This document shows positions 9,565 to 18,007 of a stretch of 64,000 nucleotides of DNA, piece by piece. The position numbers and the translations under genes are program-made. The stretch comes from Chryseobacterium oranimense (lineage in GTDB: Bacteria; Bacteroidota; Bacteroidia; Flavobacteriales; Weeksellaceae). The stretch spans positions 3,038,001 to 3,102,000 of the forward strand of contig NZ_CP104203.1 in the NCBI RefSeq assembly GCF_025244725.1, given 5' to 3'. Every line of letters starts with the position of its first letter. The first letter of the stretch is position 1. The notes below the pieces were generated by a model. The model searched no databases. It was not told the DNA's origin and saw only the letters and a list, made by a program, of their open reading frames with translations.

Positions 9565-9598
9565 CAAATATAACTTTTTTTTGAACAAAAGTTATATT
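9565..9598 (-). promoter_or_regulatory. Promoter -7 box overlapping a 12-bp inverted repeat
   Basis: Minus-strand TATATTTG occupies plus 9565-9572, 25 bp before the ATG. It overlaps a perfect 12-bp inverted repeat with arms 9567-9578 and 9587-9598 and an 8-nt spacer. The repeat is very AT-rich, so chance is possible; it could be a regulator site. Confidence 0.4.
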
Positions 9599-9637
9599 TT
9601 TATTTATATTCTAATAAAACCGATAATCAATTGGTTC

Positions 9638-10510
9638 TTATAAAGTTCTGTAAACATATTTAAGTACCTGATCTTTATCAGAGACAGGATAGTTATAGGC
9701 ATCATACAGATACGTCATAGGGGTATTTACTCCAGGTGCAGGACTTGGAGGCATTACATATACGGACGTTGGGTTGTTGGGAGAAATTCTGTAAAAATTC
9801 TCGGGACGAACAAGGCTCCATGCTGTAAAGAAACTTTTGGGAAGTGTAGAGAAAGGGCTCACTTTAGAATCATAGTTCTGGTAGCTGTAAACCGTCATCT
9901 TGGCAGTAGCCATATTCGGTGCTCCTGTTCCTGTAAGTGTTCCTTTGGCACATTCTGCCTTAAAGATATTATCCCCGTTATAGGTAAAAGTGATTTCCGT
10001 GAATAAACTGTAAGCTGTGTTTCCGGCTACTTTTCTTTTTTCAAGAATTTTTACCAGTTTTTTACCTGTAGCATCATAAGTAAATGTATAATCACTTACG
10101 AAAGAATCTATTAACGCGGAAGCAGTCCCGGTACATGTTGCACTGTATACATTGCCTTTGCTGTCTTCACTTACACTAAAATCATAACTCATACTACCGG
10201 CCAAGCTCCCGATAAATTTTATTTTACCGATTTTATTATTGATATACGTTACCGTACCTGTATAATAATTATTGGTCGTTCCGTCTTTCAGCATTCCTTT
10301 CTGAAAAACAGTACCATTAACTGTATATTCTTCCTGAACATTATTGTTTACCGTAATCTTTTCCAAAACTCTGGCCGGAGGAGTTGGTGTATTCCCGTTC
10401 CCTCCGTCATTGGCGCTGGGTTCGAACTGATCGTCAGAAGAATTGTTACATGAAACCATCAACGCGAAAAATACTCCGGCAATGATTTTAAAAAGATAGT
10501 TTTTTCCCAT
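9638..10510 (-). CDS. Lipoprotein of unknown function
   Basis: The 290-residue product has a lipoprotein signal peptide ending ALMVSC (Cys21), then a low-complexity Ser/Asn/Pro linker (residues 22-47) and a beta-rich domain. It shares the C-terminal NYD-x3-SPF-x-(T/L)-LP and ISPNNP signatures with the product at 8607-9539. Both genes have the same GACAAATATAA block (plus strand) upstream, so they may share a sigma factor or timing. The gap between the genes is 98 bp. No enzyme motif is seen. Confidence 0.8.
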   Translation of the reverse strand: MGKNYLFKIIAGVFFALMVSCNNSSDDQFEPSANDGGNGNTPTPPARVLEKITVNNNVQEEYTVNGTVFQKGMLKDGTTNNYYTGTVTYINNKIGKIKFIGSLAGSMSYDFSVSEDSKGNVYSATCTGTASALIDSFVSDYTFTYDATGKKLVKILEKRKVAGNTAYSLFTEITFTYNGDNIFKAECAKGTLTGTGAPNMATAKMTVYSYQNYDSKVSPFSTLPKSFFTAWSLVRPENFYRISPNNPTSVYVMPPSPAPGVNTPMTYLYDAYNYPVSDKDQVLKYVYRTL

Positions 10511-10533
10511 GAAAAAATATTTTAGTGAGTTGA

Positions 10534-10541
10534 CAAATATA
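10534..10541 (-). promoter_or_regulatory. -7 box of the lipoprotein gene at 9638-10510
   Basis: Minus-strand TATATTTG lies 23 bp before the ATG, in a TTGACAAATATAA context (plus strand) matching that of the neighbouring lipoprotein gene. No clear -33 TTG at the expected distance. Confidence 0.45.
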
Positions 10542-10609
10542 ATTCATTTTTTTGATGAAAACATTTACTTATTCAACAAATTCATAACAATCTATATCTT
10601 TTTTATAAC

Positions 10610-10642
10610 AATAACCTAAAAACATTTTGCTTTTAGGTTATT
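10610..10642 (-). terminator. Hairpin after the three-paralog operon
   Basis: A perfect 12-bp stem (AATAACCTAAAA / TTTTAGGTTATT) with a 9-nt loop lies 20 bp past the stop of the last operon gene. The T tract on the minus strand is weak. Confidence 0.55.
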
Positions 10643-10661
10643 ATTATGATGAGTCCTGAAA

Positions 10662-11405
10662 TTAATAAGGCTGTAATACGGATGTTGTAAGAACAGACTG
10701 GGACATTTCATTATTCAGATAATCTGTATTTACCGCTCTCCCGATTCCTAATGTTCCTGAATTCAGGTTTCTCTTTGTACAGGCTACTTTTACACTGTAA
10801 TTGTTCTTAGGCATAAGATTCACAAGCGTTGCATTAAGGTTGAAGATTTTATAACTTCCTTCGGAACCTATCAATACATCGGTCCTAACTGCTCTTAAAG
10901 AATTATCTACAAAAATACCGCATGCAAAACCGGTAGAGGCATTGGCATTTCCTGTTTTCTGTGCTGTAGTCTGAAAGGTAAAAGCTACTTTGTTGACTCC
11001 ATTGGTAATAGAAAAAGTATCCACTGTTCCGGGCAGCACTGTCCAGGCAGAAGAAAGTGCCGTACCTTCTGTGTAAGGAGTAGTAGCCCCGTTCGGAGAA
11101 GAAAAGGAAGCACCCGTCTGATCCGCAACTGTATTCAGTGAAAATACAGACATACTTCCCTGTCCATCCGCAATTTTTATACTTTTCCAGTCATTTATAT
11201 TCAGCTCTGAATTATTATGAAGAATAGTTCCCGCTGACCCGGCTGAGCCTTTCAGCAGATTGGTTCCGCCTGTTCTTAGTTCTTTTCTAACGTTTAAATC
11301 TCCATTTACATCAAGCATATTAACGGGATTCGGAGTATTCACTCCAACTTGCGCAGGTATCCATGCGGCAAACAGTAATAATGATATTTTAATAATCTTT
11401 TTCAT
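10662..11405 (-). CDS. Secreted protein, third member of a three-paralog operon
   Basis: The 247-residue product has a signal peptide (MKKIIKISLLLFAAWIPAQ) and directly after it the motif QVGVNTPNPVNMLDVNGDLN, a short N-terminal signature common in Bacteroidetes exported proteins and resembling tail-fibre starts. The remaining about 170 residues look like a beta-sandwich. FACGIFVDNSLRAVRTD is shared with both upstream paralogs, as is a C-terminal VACTKR-x-NSGTLGIGRAVN stretch. It starts 7 bp after its neighbour's stop, so the three genes are surely co-transcribed. Function unknown; no T9SS sorting domain seen. Confidence 0.8.
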   Translation of the reverse strand: MKKIIKISLLLFAAWIPAQVGVNTPNPVNMLDVNGDLNVRKELRTGGTNLLKGSAGSAGTILHNNSELNINDWKSIKIADGQGSMSVFSLNTVADQTGASFSSPNGATTPYTEGTALSSAWTVLPGTVDTFSITNGVNKVAFTFQTTAQKTGNANASTGFACGIFVDNSLRAVRTDVLIGSEGSYKIFNLNATLVNLMPKNNYSVKVACTKRNLNSGTLGIGRAVNTDYLNNEMSQSVLTTSVLQPY

Positions 11406-11412
11406 GCCTGAA

Positions 11413-12228
11413 TTAATTTATAATAGGGTTAAATACCTGAGGGATTTCATATACATCAACCTTCAGGGAAGACTGGGTAATAAAACTGTTGATATTGGTA
11501 TCCGCGTTTATTCCTATAGCCAGCACAACATCGCTTGTCGTTCTGTAAGAACCTAGTCTTGAGCAGGCAACACTTACAGTATGCTGTCCTTTGGAAAGAT
11601 TGGCCACCATCCCGATCTGGTTATGGGTAATAAAAGTACTTGAGGCACTACTTGCCTTTAAATTTCTTTGTCTGAGGTTAACCAGTTTGTTATCTACAAA
11701 AATACCGCATGCATAATCTATGGAGATATCAGGCGTTCCATTTACGGGAAGATTAGCCTGTACTACTGTTTCAAACTGGAAATACGTCTTACTTTCAGTA
11801 CTGAACACACTGATAGAATTAGACAGGCCTGTAATTTTCTTAAATCCCGGAAGGCTGGAAATGTCCGCTCCTTTAATAAAAGCAGTGTTTTTTGCAGTAA
11901 TGCTTGACTGCTCGCTGCTCGTAAATTTAATTCCCGTTGTATCTGAGAAAGAGTTGTTGAATATCAGATAGAATTTATTCGGCTCATATTCCGGAATACG
12001 AAGTGACTTCCAGATCGGAGGATATCCTTCTCCCTGAGAAACAAGGATCTGGTCGTTATTACCTTGAGACAAAGTATTGTCTGTAACGTTCTGTACAACG
12101 ATTTTATTTCTGAGATTAACATCACCATTAACGTCCAGTGTTGCTTTTGGCGAGTCCGTATTGATTCCCACCTGGGCAGAAAGAGACAGCCCTGCCATTA
12201 AAGACAGGATCGAAATAATATTTTTCAT
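11413..12228 (-). CDS. Secreted protein, second member of a three-paralog operon
   Basis: The 271-residue product has a signal peptide ending SLSAQ, followed by the shared VGINTDSPKATLDVNGDVNL start motif. It then has a QVLVSQGEGxPPxWKSL-like linker, here ILVSQGEGYPPIWKSL, nearly identical to that of the first member. The C-terminal domain contains YACGIFVDNKLVNLRQR and SVACSRLGSY, shared across the three proteins. It lies 6 bp from its upstream partner and 7 bp from its downstream one. Function unknown; a secreted structural or adhesive beta-sandwich protein is plausible. Confidence 0.8.
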   Translation of the reverse strand: MKNIISILSLMAGLSLSAQVGINTDSPKATLDVNGDVNLRNKIVVQNVTDNTLSQGNNDQILVSQGEGYPPIWKSLRIPEYEPNKFYLIFNNSFSDTTGIKFTSSEQSSITAKNTAFIKGADISSLPGFKKITGLSNSISVFSTESKTYFQFETVVQANLPVNGTPDISIDYACGIFVDNKLVNLRQRNLKASSASSTFITHNQIGMVANLSKGQHTVSVACSRLGSYRTTSDVVLAIGINADTNINSFITQSSLKVDVYEIPQVFNPIIN

Positions 12229-12234
12229 TATAAT

Positions 12235-13056
12235 TTAATTGCTTTTATAGGTAACGTATTCAATAACATCTATCTTCATGACAGATTCAAGGGTAAATGC
12301 ATTGGAAACCGTATTTACATCAGATACATTACGGCCAACTGCAAACTGCGAGCTCAGATTTGATGTATTGATCTTTCTGCACGCCACCTCAAGTTTTTGA
12401 GCACCTACAGGAACATTCTGCTCCGTATAATTAAGCGTGAAAATATAATCCTGGATACCTGATTTCTCTGTATTGTTATTCGAAACAATCTTATCAGGAC
12501 GCACCGCTACCAGTCTCCCGTTCCTGAAAACTCCACAGGTAAAGGTAACAGACTCGGAAACCGTTGCACTGGGAGCCTTCATCTCTATACCGGTTTGAAA
12601 CTGGTACGTAAGTCTGTTTCTTCCGTTCTTAATAATAAAATTGTTTTCAAGTCCGGTAATTTTTGTCCACTTCCCTTTCGATGTATCTGTAATATCATCT
12701 CCAACATTGTTTTTATAAACATTGTCCGCCGCAATACCGTCTGAAAGTGCCGTAATGCCCGTTTGATCCGATGACAGATACGAATTGATCAATTTGTACT
12801 GCCCTTCTTCCATAAAGGAAACATTTAACGATTTCCAGACAGGAGGCAATCCTTCTCCCTGCGAAACCAAAACCTGGCCGTTCAGCCCTGCATTTCCGAC
12901 ATTGTCGGATGTACCGCCTACTCTAAGTTCTTTTCTTAAGGTAATTTTCCCGTTGACATCGAGAGTGGATTTGGGAGAGGTTGTCCCAACTCCCACCTGC
13001 GCATTGACACAGAGCGATAAAAGCCCGGCCGCGCAACTATAGATAATTCTTTTCAT
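12235..13056 (-). CDS. Secreted protein, first member of a three-paralog operon
   Basis: The 273-residue product has a signal peptide (SLCVNAQ end), the start motif VGVGTTSPKSTLDVNGKITL, the linker VLVSQGEGLPPVWKSL and a C-terminal domain with FTCGVFRNGRLVAVRPD and EVACRKINTSN. It is first in the operon and preceded by TAACTTTG on the minus strand (plus 13068-13075) as a -7 box. The three proteins diverge in the middle but keep cysteine-containing strands at matching positions, suggesting one fold. No known function. Confidence 0.8.
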   Translation of the reverse strand: MKRIIYSCAAGLLSLCVNAQVGVGTTSPKSTLDVNGKITLRKELRVGGTSDNVGNAGLNGQVLVSQGEGLPPVWKSLNVSFMEEGQYKLINSYLSSDQTGITALSDGIAADNVYKNNVGDDITDTSKGKWTKITGLENNFIIKNGRNRLTYQFQTGIEMKAPSATVSESVTFTCGVFRNGRLVAVRPDKIVSNNNTEKSGIQDYIFTLNYTEQNVPVGAQKLEVACRKINTSNLSSQFAVGRNVSDVNTVSNAFTLESVMKIDVIEYVTYKSN

Positions 13057-13067
13057 AATAAGGGCTG

Positions 13068-13075
13068 CAAAGTTA
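13068..13075 (-). promoter_or_regulatory. -7 box of the three-paralog operon
   Basis: Minus-strand TAACTTTG lies 11 bp before the ATG of the first gene; no -33 TTG at the usual distance. The 355-bp gap 13057-13411 otherwise holds only the mfd terminator and AT-rich sequence. Confidence 0.45.
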
Positions 13076-13340
13076 TGAATTTAAATCATAAAAAACCATT
13101 TACAATCCCGTAAACCCGTATAAATAAAGCAATTATGATATAGAATTTAATGTACAGAAAAGTAGAATTATTACTACAAAATGTTCTTTTTTTATCTGAT
13201 TTAGAAGACAGACATCATCCCAGCCCAATACCAGCCGACGATACAGCATTATTTTTTCTCATCATATTGTGATTTTCAAACGCTTGCAAATCCACACCTG
13301 CACTATTTTTTATGGGTATAAATCATGTTTTTTTTCAATA

Positions 13341-13378
13341 AAAAAAGACCTTTAAAAGTAAATTTTAAGGTCTTTTTT
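13341..13378 (-). terminator. Terminator of mfd (bidirectional shape)
   Basis: A-rich and T-rich flanks surround a GACCTT / AAGGTC stem extended by A-T pairs, one bulge, 5-nt loop. It works in either direction by shape and lies 34 bp past the mfd stop. Confidence 0.75.
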
Positions 13379-13411
13379 ATTTTTTAATTATTAAAATAAG
13401 GAATTTCCCAC

Positions 13412-16400
13412 TTAATTATGTCCGATAATTGTTTTCAAAAGTATGTTAACCTCATCTACATTTTTCACCTTTTCCTTTCTCATCATGAGCAGGTTTCCTT
13501 CTTTGCCAATCTTTTCTTTAAGCTGAGCCTCTGCAGGATTCTGTGTTAAATAGCTGATGATATGCCTGAACCTGTCTGTCTGATAGAATTTATCTTGAGG
13601 ATTGGCCGGGAAGTACCCCAGGAACACTCCGTTTTTCATGACAATCTTTTCAAAACCTATTTCAGCAGCCAGCCATTTCAATGCAACGCTTTTCAAAAGG
13701 TTTACCGCTTCTTTCGGCAAAGCCCCGAAACGGTCGATCAGCTCAAGTTCAAACTGATGGAGATCTTTTTCGTTATCAATCTCTGCAATTTTCTGATATA
13801 ACAATAGCCTTTCCTCTGTATTCGAGATGTAGAAGTCCGGAAGCATCAGCTCCAGATCGGTATCAATATTAACATCTTTTACAGATTTAAATAGTTTCTG
13901 TCTGTCTTCTTCATTATCGAAAAGGTTTTCAAAATCCGCATCATCTTTCAATTCTTCCAATGCTTCCTGCATCAGTTTCTGATAGGTTTCAAAGCCCATT
14001 TCATTAATGAATCCGCTTTGTTCCGCCCCAAGAAGGTCTCCTGCACCCCGGATCTCAAGGTCTTTCATCGCAATCTGGAATCCGCTTCCAAGGTCTGAGA
14101 ACTGCTCAATAGCCTCAAGCCGTTTTCTGGCATCGGAGGTTATCATATCATATGGAGGTGTAATGAGATAGCAGAAAGCCTTTCTGTTGCTTCGTCCTAC
14201 TCTTCCCCTCATCTGGTGAAGATCTGCCATTCCGAACCTTTGGGCATCATTGATAAATATGGTATTGGCATTAGGTACATCCACTCCACTTTCAACGATT
14301 GTTGTAGAAACAAGAACGTCATACTTCCCTTCCATAAAATCAAGGACATTTTTTTCAAGCTGTTTGCCCTCCATTTGTCCGTGTCCGGTAATTACCCTGG
14401 CATCAGGGACAAGCCTCTGGATAAGTCCGGCAATATCTTTAAGGTTTTCAATCCTGTTATTGATAAAATAAACCTGCCCGTCCCTTTGTAATTCATAGGA
14501 CACGGCATCTCTTAAGATTTCTTCATTAAACCCTATCAGCTGTGTATCAACAGGCTGTCTGTTCGGTGGCGGTGTTTTAATAACAGAAAGATCCCTTGCT
14601 GCCATCAGGGAAAACTGAAGCGTCCTTGGGATAGGAGTAGCTGTTAAGGTAAGGGTATCTACGTTATTTTTCAGTGTTTTCAGTTTATCTTTTACAGAGA
14701 CTCCGAATTTATGCTCTTCATCGATGATCAGAAGTCCAAGATCTTTGAATTTAACCGAACTGCTTACCAGCTGGTGTGTTCCGATAATAATATCTACCTT
14801 TCCGTTTTTAAGGCCATCTAATGCTTCTGCTTTCTGTTTGGCCGTTCTGAATCTGTTCACATAAGAAACATTGACCGGGAAATCTTTCAGCCTTTCCTTA
14901 AAACTTCTGTAATGCTGAAACGCAAGAATAGTAGTAGGAACCAACACTGCCACCTGCTTTCCGTCAGTTGCCGCTTTAAATGCAGCCCGGATAGCCACTT
15001 CCGTTTTTCCGAAACCAACGTCACCGCAAACCAGCCTGTCCATCACCGTATCTGCCTCCATATCCCGCTTTACATCAATCGTTGCTTTTTCCTGGTCCGG
15101 GGTATCTTCATAGATAAAACTGGCTTCAAGTTCATTCTGAAGATAGGAATCCGGTGTATAGGAAAAGCCTTTTGCCGTTTTTCTTTCTGCATACAGCCTG
15201 ATCAGATCAAAGGCGATCTGCTTTACTTTAGCTTTTGTTTTCTGCTTCAGAGATTTCCATGCGGGGGAACCAAGTTTACTCAGGACAATTTCTTTTCCGT
15301 CGGGCCCGTTATATTTTGAAATCTTATGAAGTGAGTGGATACTTACATATAATAAATCGCCGTTTTTGTATGTAAGTTTAAAACATTCCTGGATCTTCCC
15401 GTCATTATTCACTTTGACAAGTCCCATGAATTTTCCTATTCCATGATCAATATGGGCAATGTAATCCCCTATTTTCAAAGACATCAAATCTTTCAGGGTA
15501 AGCTGTTCCGATTTTGCGAAGGTATTTTTTGCTTTATATCTCTGATAACGGTCGAAAATCTGATGATCCGTATAGACCAGAATTTTATGTCCGTTATCTA
15601 CAAAGCCTTCGTGAAGCTCAGATTTAAAGCTTTTAAAAGGAAGCTCATGTTCCAGCTCTTCAAATATAGACTCGAGTCTTTCTTTCTGCTTTTCGGTAGA
15701 GAAAGAAATCCAGGTATCAAAACCTTCGGCCTGTTTTTCTTCAATATCTTCTATCAGCAGTTCAAAATTTTTATGAAAAGAAGGTTGCGGGAGCTGTTCC
15801 ACTTTTATTTCTGTGATCTCTTTAAGACCTTCAATAGGAGTACCGGCAAAATCAATGGTTTTAAATTTCTTAAAATCAAATAAAAAATCCTGATCCGAAA
15901 TAAAGAGCTCCTGAGGTGTTCTGTGAGCAATATCTTTATTTAAGGTATCATATTTTTCTAATGATTTTTCATAAAAAGTTCTGATCTTCTGCATTCCGAC
16001 AGCTCCATTTCTGGAAACCACAAAGCTTTCTTCAGGCAGCAGCTGCAATAGTGAAACCCTGGTTCCGGTTACCGAAAAGTTCATATTGGAAACCAGCTGA
16101 AAGTCCTTTACTTTATCTATGGAAAGCTGTGTTTCAATATCAAAGGTCTTAATATTTTCCACCTCATTTCCAAAGAAAGTAATACGGTAAGGCTTCTCAT
16201 TGGAATAGGAAAATACATCAACGATGCCTCCTCGCACAGAAAATTCTCCCGGCTCAGACACAAAATCTGCCTGCTGAAAATTGTAGTGGTTCAACAGCTC
16301 GTCTACAAAATCAAAATCCAGCTGGTCGCCTACTTTTATATGATGAGAGATTGCTTTAAAGTCTTCTTTCTTCAGTACTTTTTCAGATAAGGCTCCGGCG

Positions 16401-16780
16401 TAAGCCACAATAACCTTGGGAGCTTTTCCGGAATTGATCTTATTTAAAACCTCTGTACGAAGCACAAGGTTAGCGTTCTGTGTTTTTTCTACCTGATAAG
16501 GTTCAAGATGGGTGGCCGGAAAATAAAGCACTTTATCTTTTCCAAGCAGGTCCTCCATTTCAGTATTGGCGTACAGCGCATCTTCTTTATCATCTACCAG
16601 AAAAAGAACAGTCTTCTTCTGCGTTAAAAAAAGTTCAGCTACAAAAATAGAAACCGAAGAGCCAGCGCTTCCCTTCACGGAAATATGCTTGCTTTTTTCT
16701 AGCTGGGTAAAGATTTCTTTTCCAAATTCTTTCTGAAGCAGGTCGGGAAGAAACTTTTCATGAATAGGTTTTAGCTGCAT
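13412..16780 (-). CDS. mfd: Transcription-repair coupling factor Mfd
   Basis: The 1122-residue protein has full Mfd architecture. The N-terminal UvrB-homology part spans about residues 1-330. The RNA-polymerase interaction (CarD-like) domain begins near 440 with GDYIAHIDHGIGKFMG. The superfamily 2 motor follows, with Walker A GDVGFGKTEV near 590, DEEH box near 690, TATPIPRTL, and the TRG motor region with QMRGRVGRS. The C-terminal TRCF domain is complete. Mfd removes RNA polymerase stalled at DNA lesions and recruits UvrA. Its promoter lies 68 bp upstream, and the leader holds a perfect hairpin. It stands alone as a transcription unit. Confidence 0.97.
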   Translation of the reverse strand: MQLKPIHEKFLPDLLQKEFGKEIFTQLEKSKHISVKGSAGSSVSIFVAELFLTQKKTVLFLVDDKEDALYANTEMEDLLGKDKVLYFPATHLEPYQVEKTQNANLVLRTEVLNKINSGKAPKVIVAYAGALSEKVLKKEDFKAISHHIKVGDQLDFDFVDELLNHYNFQQADFVSEPGEFSVRGGIVDVFSYSNEKPYRITFFGNEVENIKTFDIETQLSIDKVKDFQLVSNMNFSVTGTRVSLLQLLPEESFVVSRNGAVGMQKIRTFYEKSLEKYDTLNKDIAHRTPQELFISDQDFLFDFKKFKTIDFAGTPIEGLKEITEIKVEQLPQPSFHKNFELLIEDIEEKQAEGFDTWISFSTEKQKERLESIFEELEHELPFKSFKSELHEGFVDNGHKILVYTDHQIFDRYQRYKAKNTFAKSEQLTLKDLMSLKIGDYIAHIDHGIGKFMGLVKVNNDGKIQECFKLTYKNGDLLYVSIHSLHKISKYNGPDGKEIVLSKLGSPAWKSLKQKTKAKVKQIAFDLIRLYAERKTAKGFSYTPDSYLQNELEASFIYEDTPDQEKATIDVKRDMEADTVMDRLVCGDVGFGKTEVAIRAAFKAATDGKQVAVLVPTTILAFQHYRSFKERLKDFPVNVSYVNRFRTAKQKAEALDGLKNGKVDIIIGTHQLVSSSVKFKDLGLLIIDEEHKFGVSVKDKLKTLKNNVDTLTLTATPIPRTLQFSLMAARDLSVIKTPPPNRQPVDTQLIGFNEEILRDAVSYELQRDGQVYFINNRIENLKDIAGLIQRLVPDARVITGHGQMEGKQLEKNVLDFMEGKYDVLVSTTIVESGVDVPNANTIFINDAQRFGMADLHQMRGRVGRSNRKAFCYLITPPYDMITSDARKRLEAIEQFSDLGSGFQIAMKDLEIRGAGDLLGAEQSGFINEMGFETYQKLMQEALEELKDDADFENLFDNEEDRQKLFKSVKDVNIDTDLELMLPDFYISNTEERLLLYQKIAEIDNEKDLHQFELELIDRFGALPKEAVNLLKSVALKWLAAEIGFEKIVMKNGVFLGYFPANPQDKFYQTDRFRHIISYLTQNPAEAQLKEKIGKEGNLLMMRKEKVKNVDEVNILLKTIIGHN

Positions 16781-16807
16781 AAAAAATAGTAATCATATAA
16801 ACGACAA

Positions 16808-16838
16808 AAGCGATTTCGGAAGTTTTCCGAAATCGTTT
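16808..16838 (-). promoter_or_regulatory. Hairpin in the mfd 5' leader
   Basis: A perfect 11-bp inverted repeat (16811-16821 and 16825-16835, loop of 3) extends with A-T and G-U pairs. On the minus strand it lies between the predicted start of transcription and the mfd ATG, and is followed by CTTTTG, giving a weak terminator-like shape. It could be an attenuator or a 5'-stabilising stem. Confidence 0.5.
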
Positions 16839-16847
16839 ATCTGATAA

Positions 16848-16880
16848 CAAAGATAGGGATATTTTTTTCTTCCTTCACAA
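16848..16880 (-). promoter_or_regulatory. Promoter of mfd
   Basis: Minus-strand TATCTTTG (plus 16848-16855) and TTG (plus 16878-16880) fit -7/-33 with a 22-nt spacer. Confidence 0.6.
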
Positions 16881-17040
16881 ATAGGAAATTACAGAAAACA
16901 CATGCTTATACCACATTTACATACCCAAATCTTAATTTTCTACCAATTTATTTAATTAAAAGTTAAAAAAACACCAATAATCTGACGTGGCACAGTGTTT
17001 GAAAATTTCACCGTATCAAACTTTTTAAAAAAATAAGATT

Positions 17041-17433
17041 ATGAAAAAAGCAATCAGAATTTTAGGAATTTTTATGCTGGTATTTGTTGCCGCATTATCT
17101 TTTACATCGTGCAGCAGAGACGATGACCCTGTAAACAATGACTTTTTTGCGGGAACCTATAAAGGAAAGATATCATATAATGACGGATCTACCACCAACA
17201 GCACAGATAACGGAAGCGTATTTGTAACGAAGATCGCCAGCGGAACGAAATATAATTTTGCGTTTTCGAACAGCATTCCGGATCTTAACGGAGTGGAGTT
17301 TCAGCAGCAGGGTGACCATACTCTTGTAATGGTTGGCTCAACTGCCACATCTTACATAAGAATTGACAATAATGAATTGAAAATTCTATACATTAAAGAC
17401 GGTAAAACATGGACCGCCAACTGTACACGTTAA
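17041..17433 (+). CDS. Small lipoprotein of unknown function
   Basis: The 130-residue product has a signal peptide ending LSFTSC (Cys24 lipidated), an acidic SRDDDPVNND linker and a compact beta domain of about 95 residues starting FFAGTYKGKISYNDG. It resembles the many small beta-barrel lipoproteins of Flavobacteriia, but no named family is certain. It stands alone, with an AT-rich upstream region and a terminator downstream. Confidence 0.75.
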   Translation: MKKAIRILGIFMLVFVAALSFTSCSRDDDPVNNDFFAGTYKGKISYNDGSTTNSTDNGSVFVTKIASGTKYNFAFSNSIPDLNGVEFQQQGDHTLVMVGSTATSYIRIDNNELKILYIKDGKTWTANCTR

Positions 17434-17456
17434 ATCAACTATTCACACTTATAATA

Positions 17457-17492
17457 AAAGCCCGCTTCTTCAACGAAGGGGGCTTTTTTATT
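17457..17492 (+). terminator. Terminator after the small lipoprotein gene
   Basis: AAAGCCC pairs with GGGCTTT and CTTC with GAAG, one mismatch between, 6-nt loop, followed by a T run. Confidence 0.8.
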
Positions 17493-17613
17493 TTAACAGG
17501 CTGAGTTTAAGTTTTTTTTAAGCAGTAATAAACTTTAGTTAAGGATTGAAAATACTGATTTTTCAGCCTGTTTTTTGTATACCTTTACTCAAGAAAAACA
17601 AACAATACTCCTC

Positions 17614-17877
17614 ATGAAAAAATTATTAACAGCAATGTCTCTGGCTCTAGGACTAGGATTTGCAACCGCACAGCAAACTGCTCCGGCTACCTCTGCAGCC
17701 CCTCATCAAACTACTACAAAAACAGTAAAAGCTACTACAGTAAAAGCTCCTGCAGTAAGCACAGCAAAACCTGCAGCTAAAATGAAAAAGGACGGAACAC
17801 CGGATAAAAGGTATAAAGAAAACAAACACCTTAAAAAAGACGGTACTCCAGACAAAAGGTACAAAGCAAACAAGTAA
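17614..17877 (+). CDS. Small secreted basic peptide with repeated KKDGTPDKRYK motif
   Basis: The ATG at 17614 gives an 87-residue protein with a good signal peptide (MKKLLTAMSLALGLGFATAQ); an in-frame TTG 39 bp earlier would place extra residues before the signal and is unlikely. The mature part is an Ala/Thr/Lys/Pro-rich low-complexity linker, then two copies of KKDGTPDKRYK separated by four residues. Similar KDGTPD-(K/M)-R repeats occur in small periplasmic proteins of Flavobacteriia, with no established function. Strong positive charge suggests nucleic-acid, lipid or cell-wall binding, which is inference. Confidence 0.7.
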   Translation: MKKLLTAMSLALGLGFATAQQTAPATSAAPHQTTTKTVKATTVKAPAVSTAKPAAKMKKDGTPDKRYKENKHLKKDGTPDKRYKANK

Positions 17878-17919
17878 ACTTTAACATATAGTTGTTATTT
17901 TCATAATCAAATTTCGAAG

Positions 17920-17948
17920 AACCGGTGAACTCATTCACCGGTTTTTTT
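17920..17948 (+). terminator. Terminator after the basic peptide gene
   Basis: A perfect AACCGGTGAA / TTCACCGGTT stem with a CTCA-type loop is followed by seven T residues. Confidence 0.85.
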
Positions 17949-17995
17949 ATGGCATATACTGCTGAAAAAATAATTTTATATTCTGTACTTATTTA

Positions 17996-18003
17996 TAAAT
18001 TTG
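17996..18003 (+). promoter_or_regulatory. -7 box four bases before the GH3 start codon
   Basis: TAAATTTG ends 4 nt before the ATG at 18008, so transcription would begin at or next to the start codon. No clear -33 TTG. Confidence 0.5.
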
Positions 18004-18007
18004 AGGC

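Noticed and set aside
14912..15883. Two plus-strand frames of 135 and 146 codons inside mfd
   Set aside because: Antisense to conserved Mfd motifs, with Phe/Arg-rich composition and no recognisable domain.
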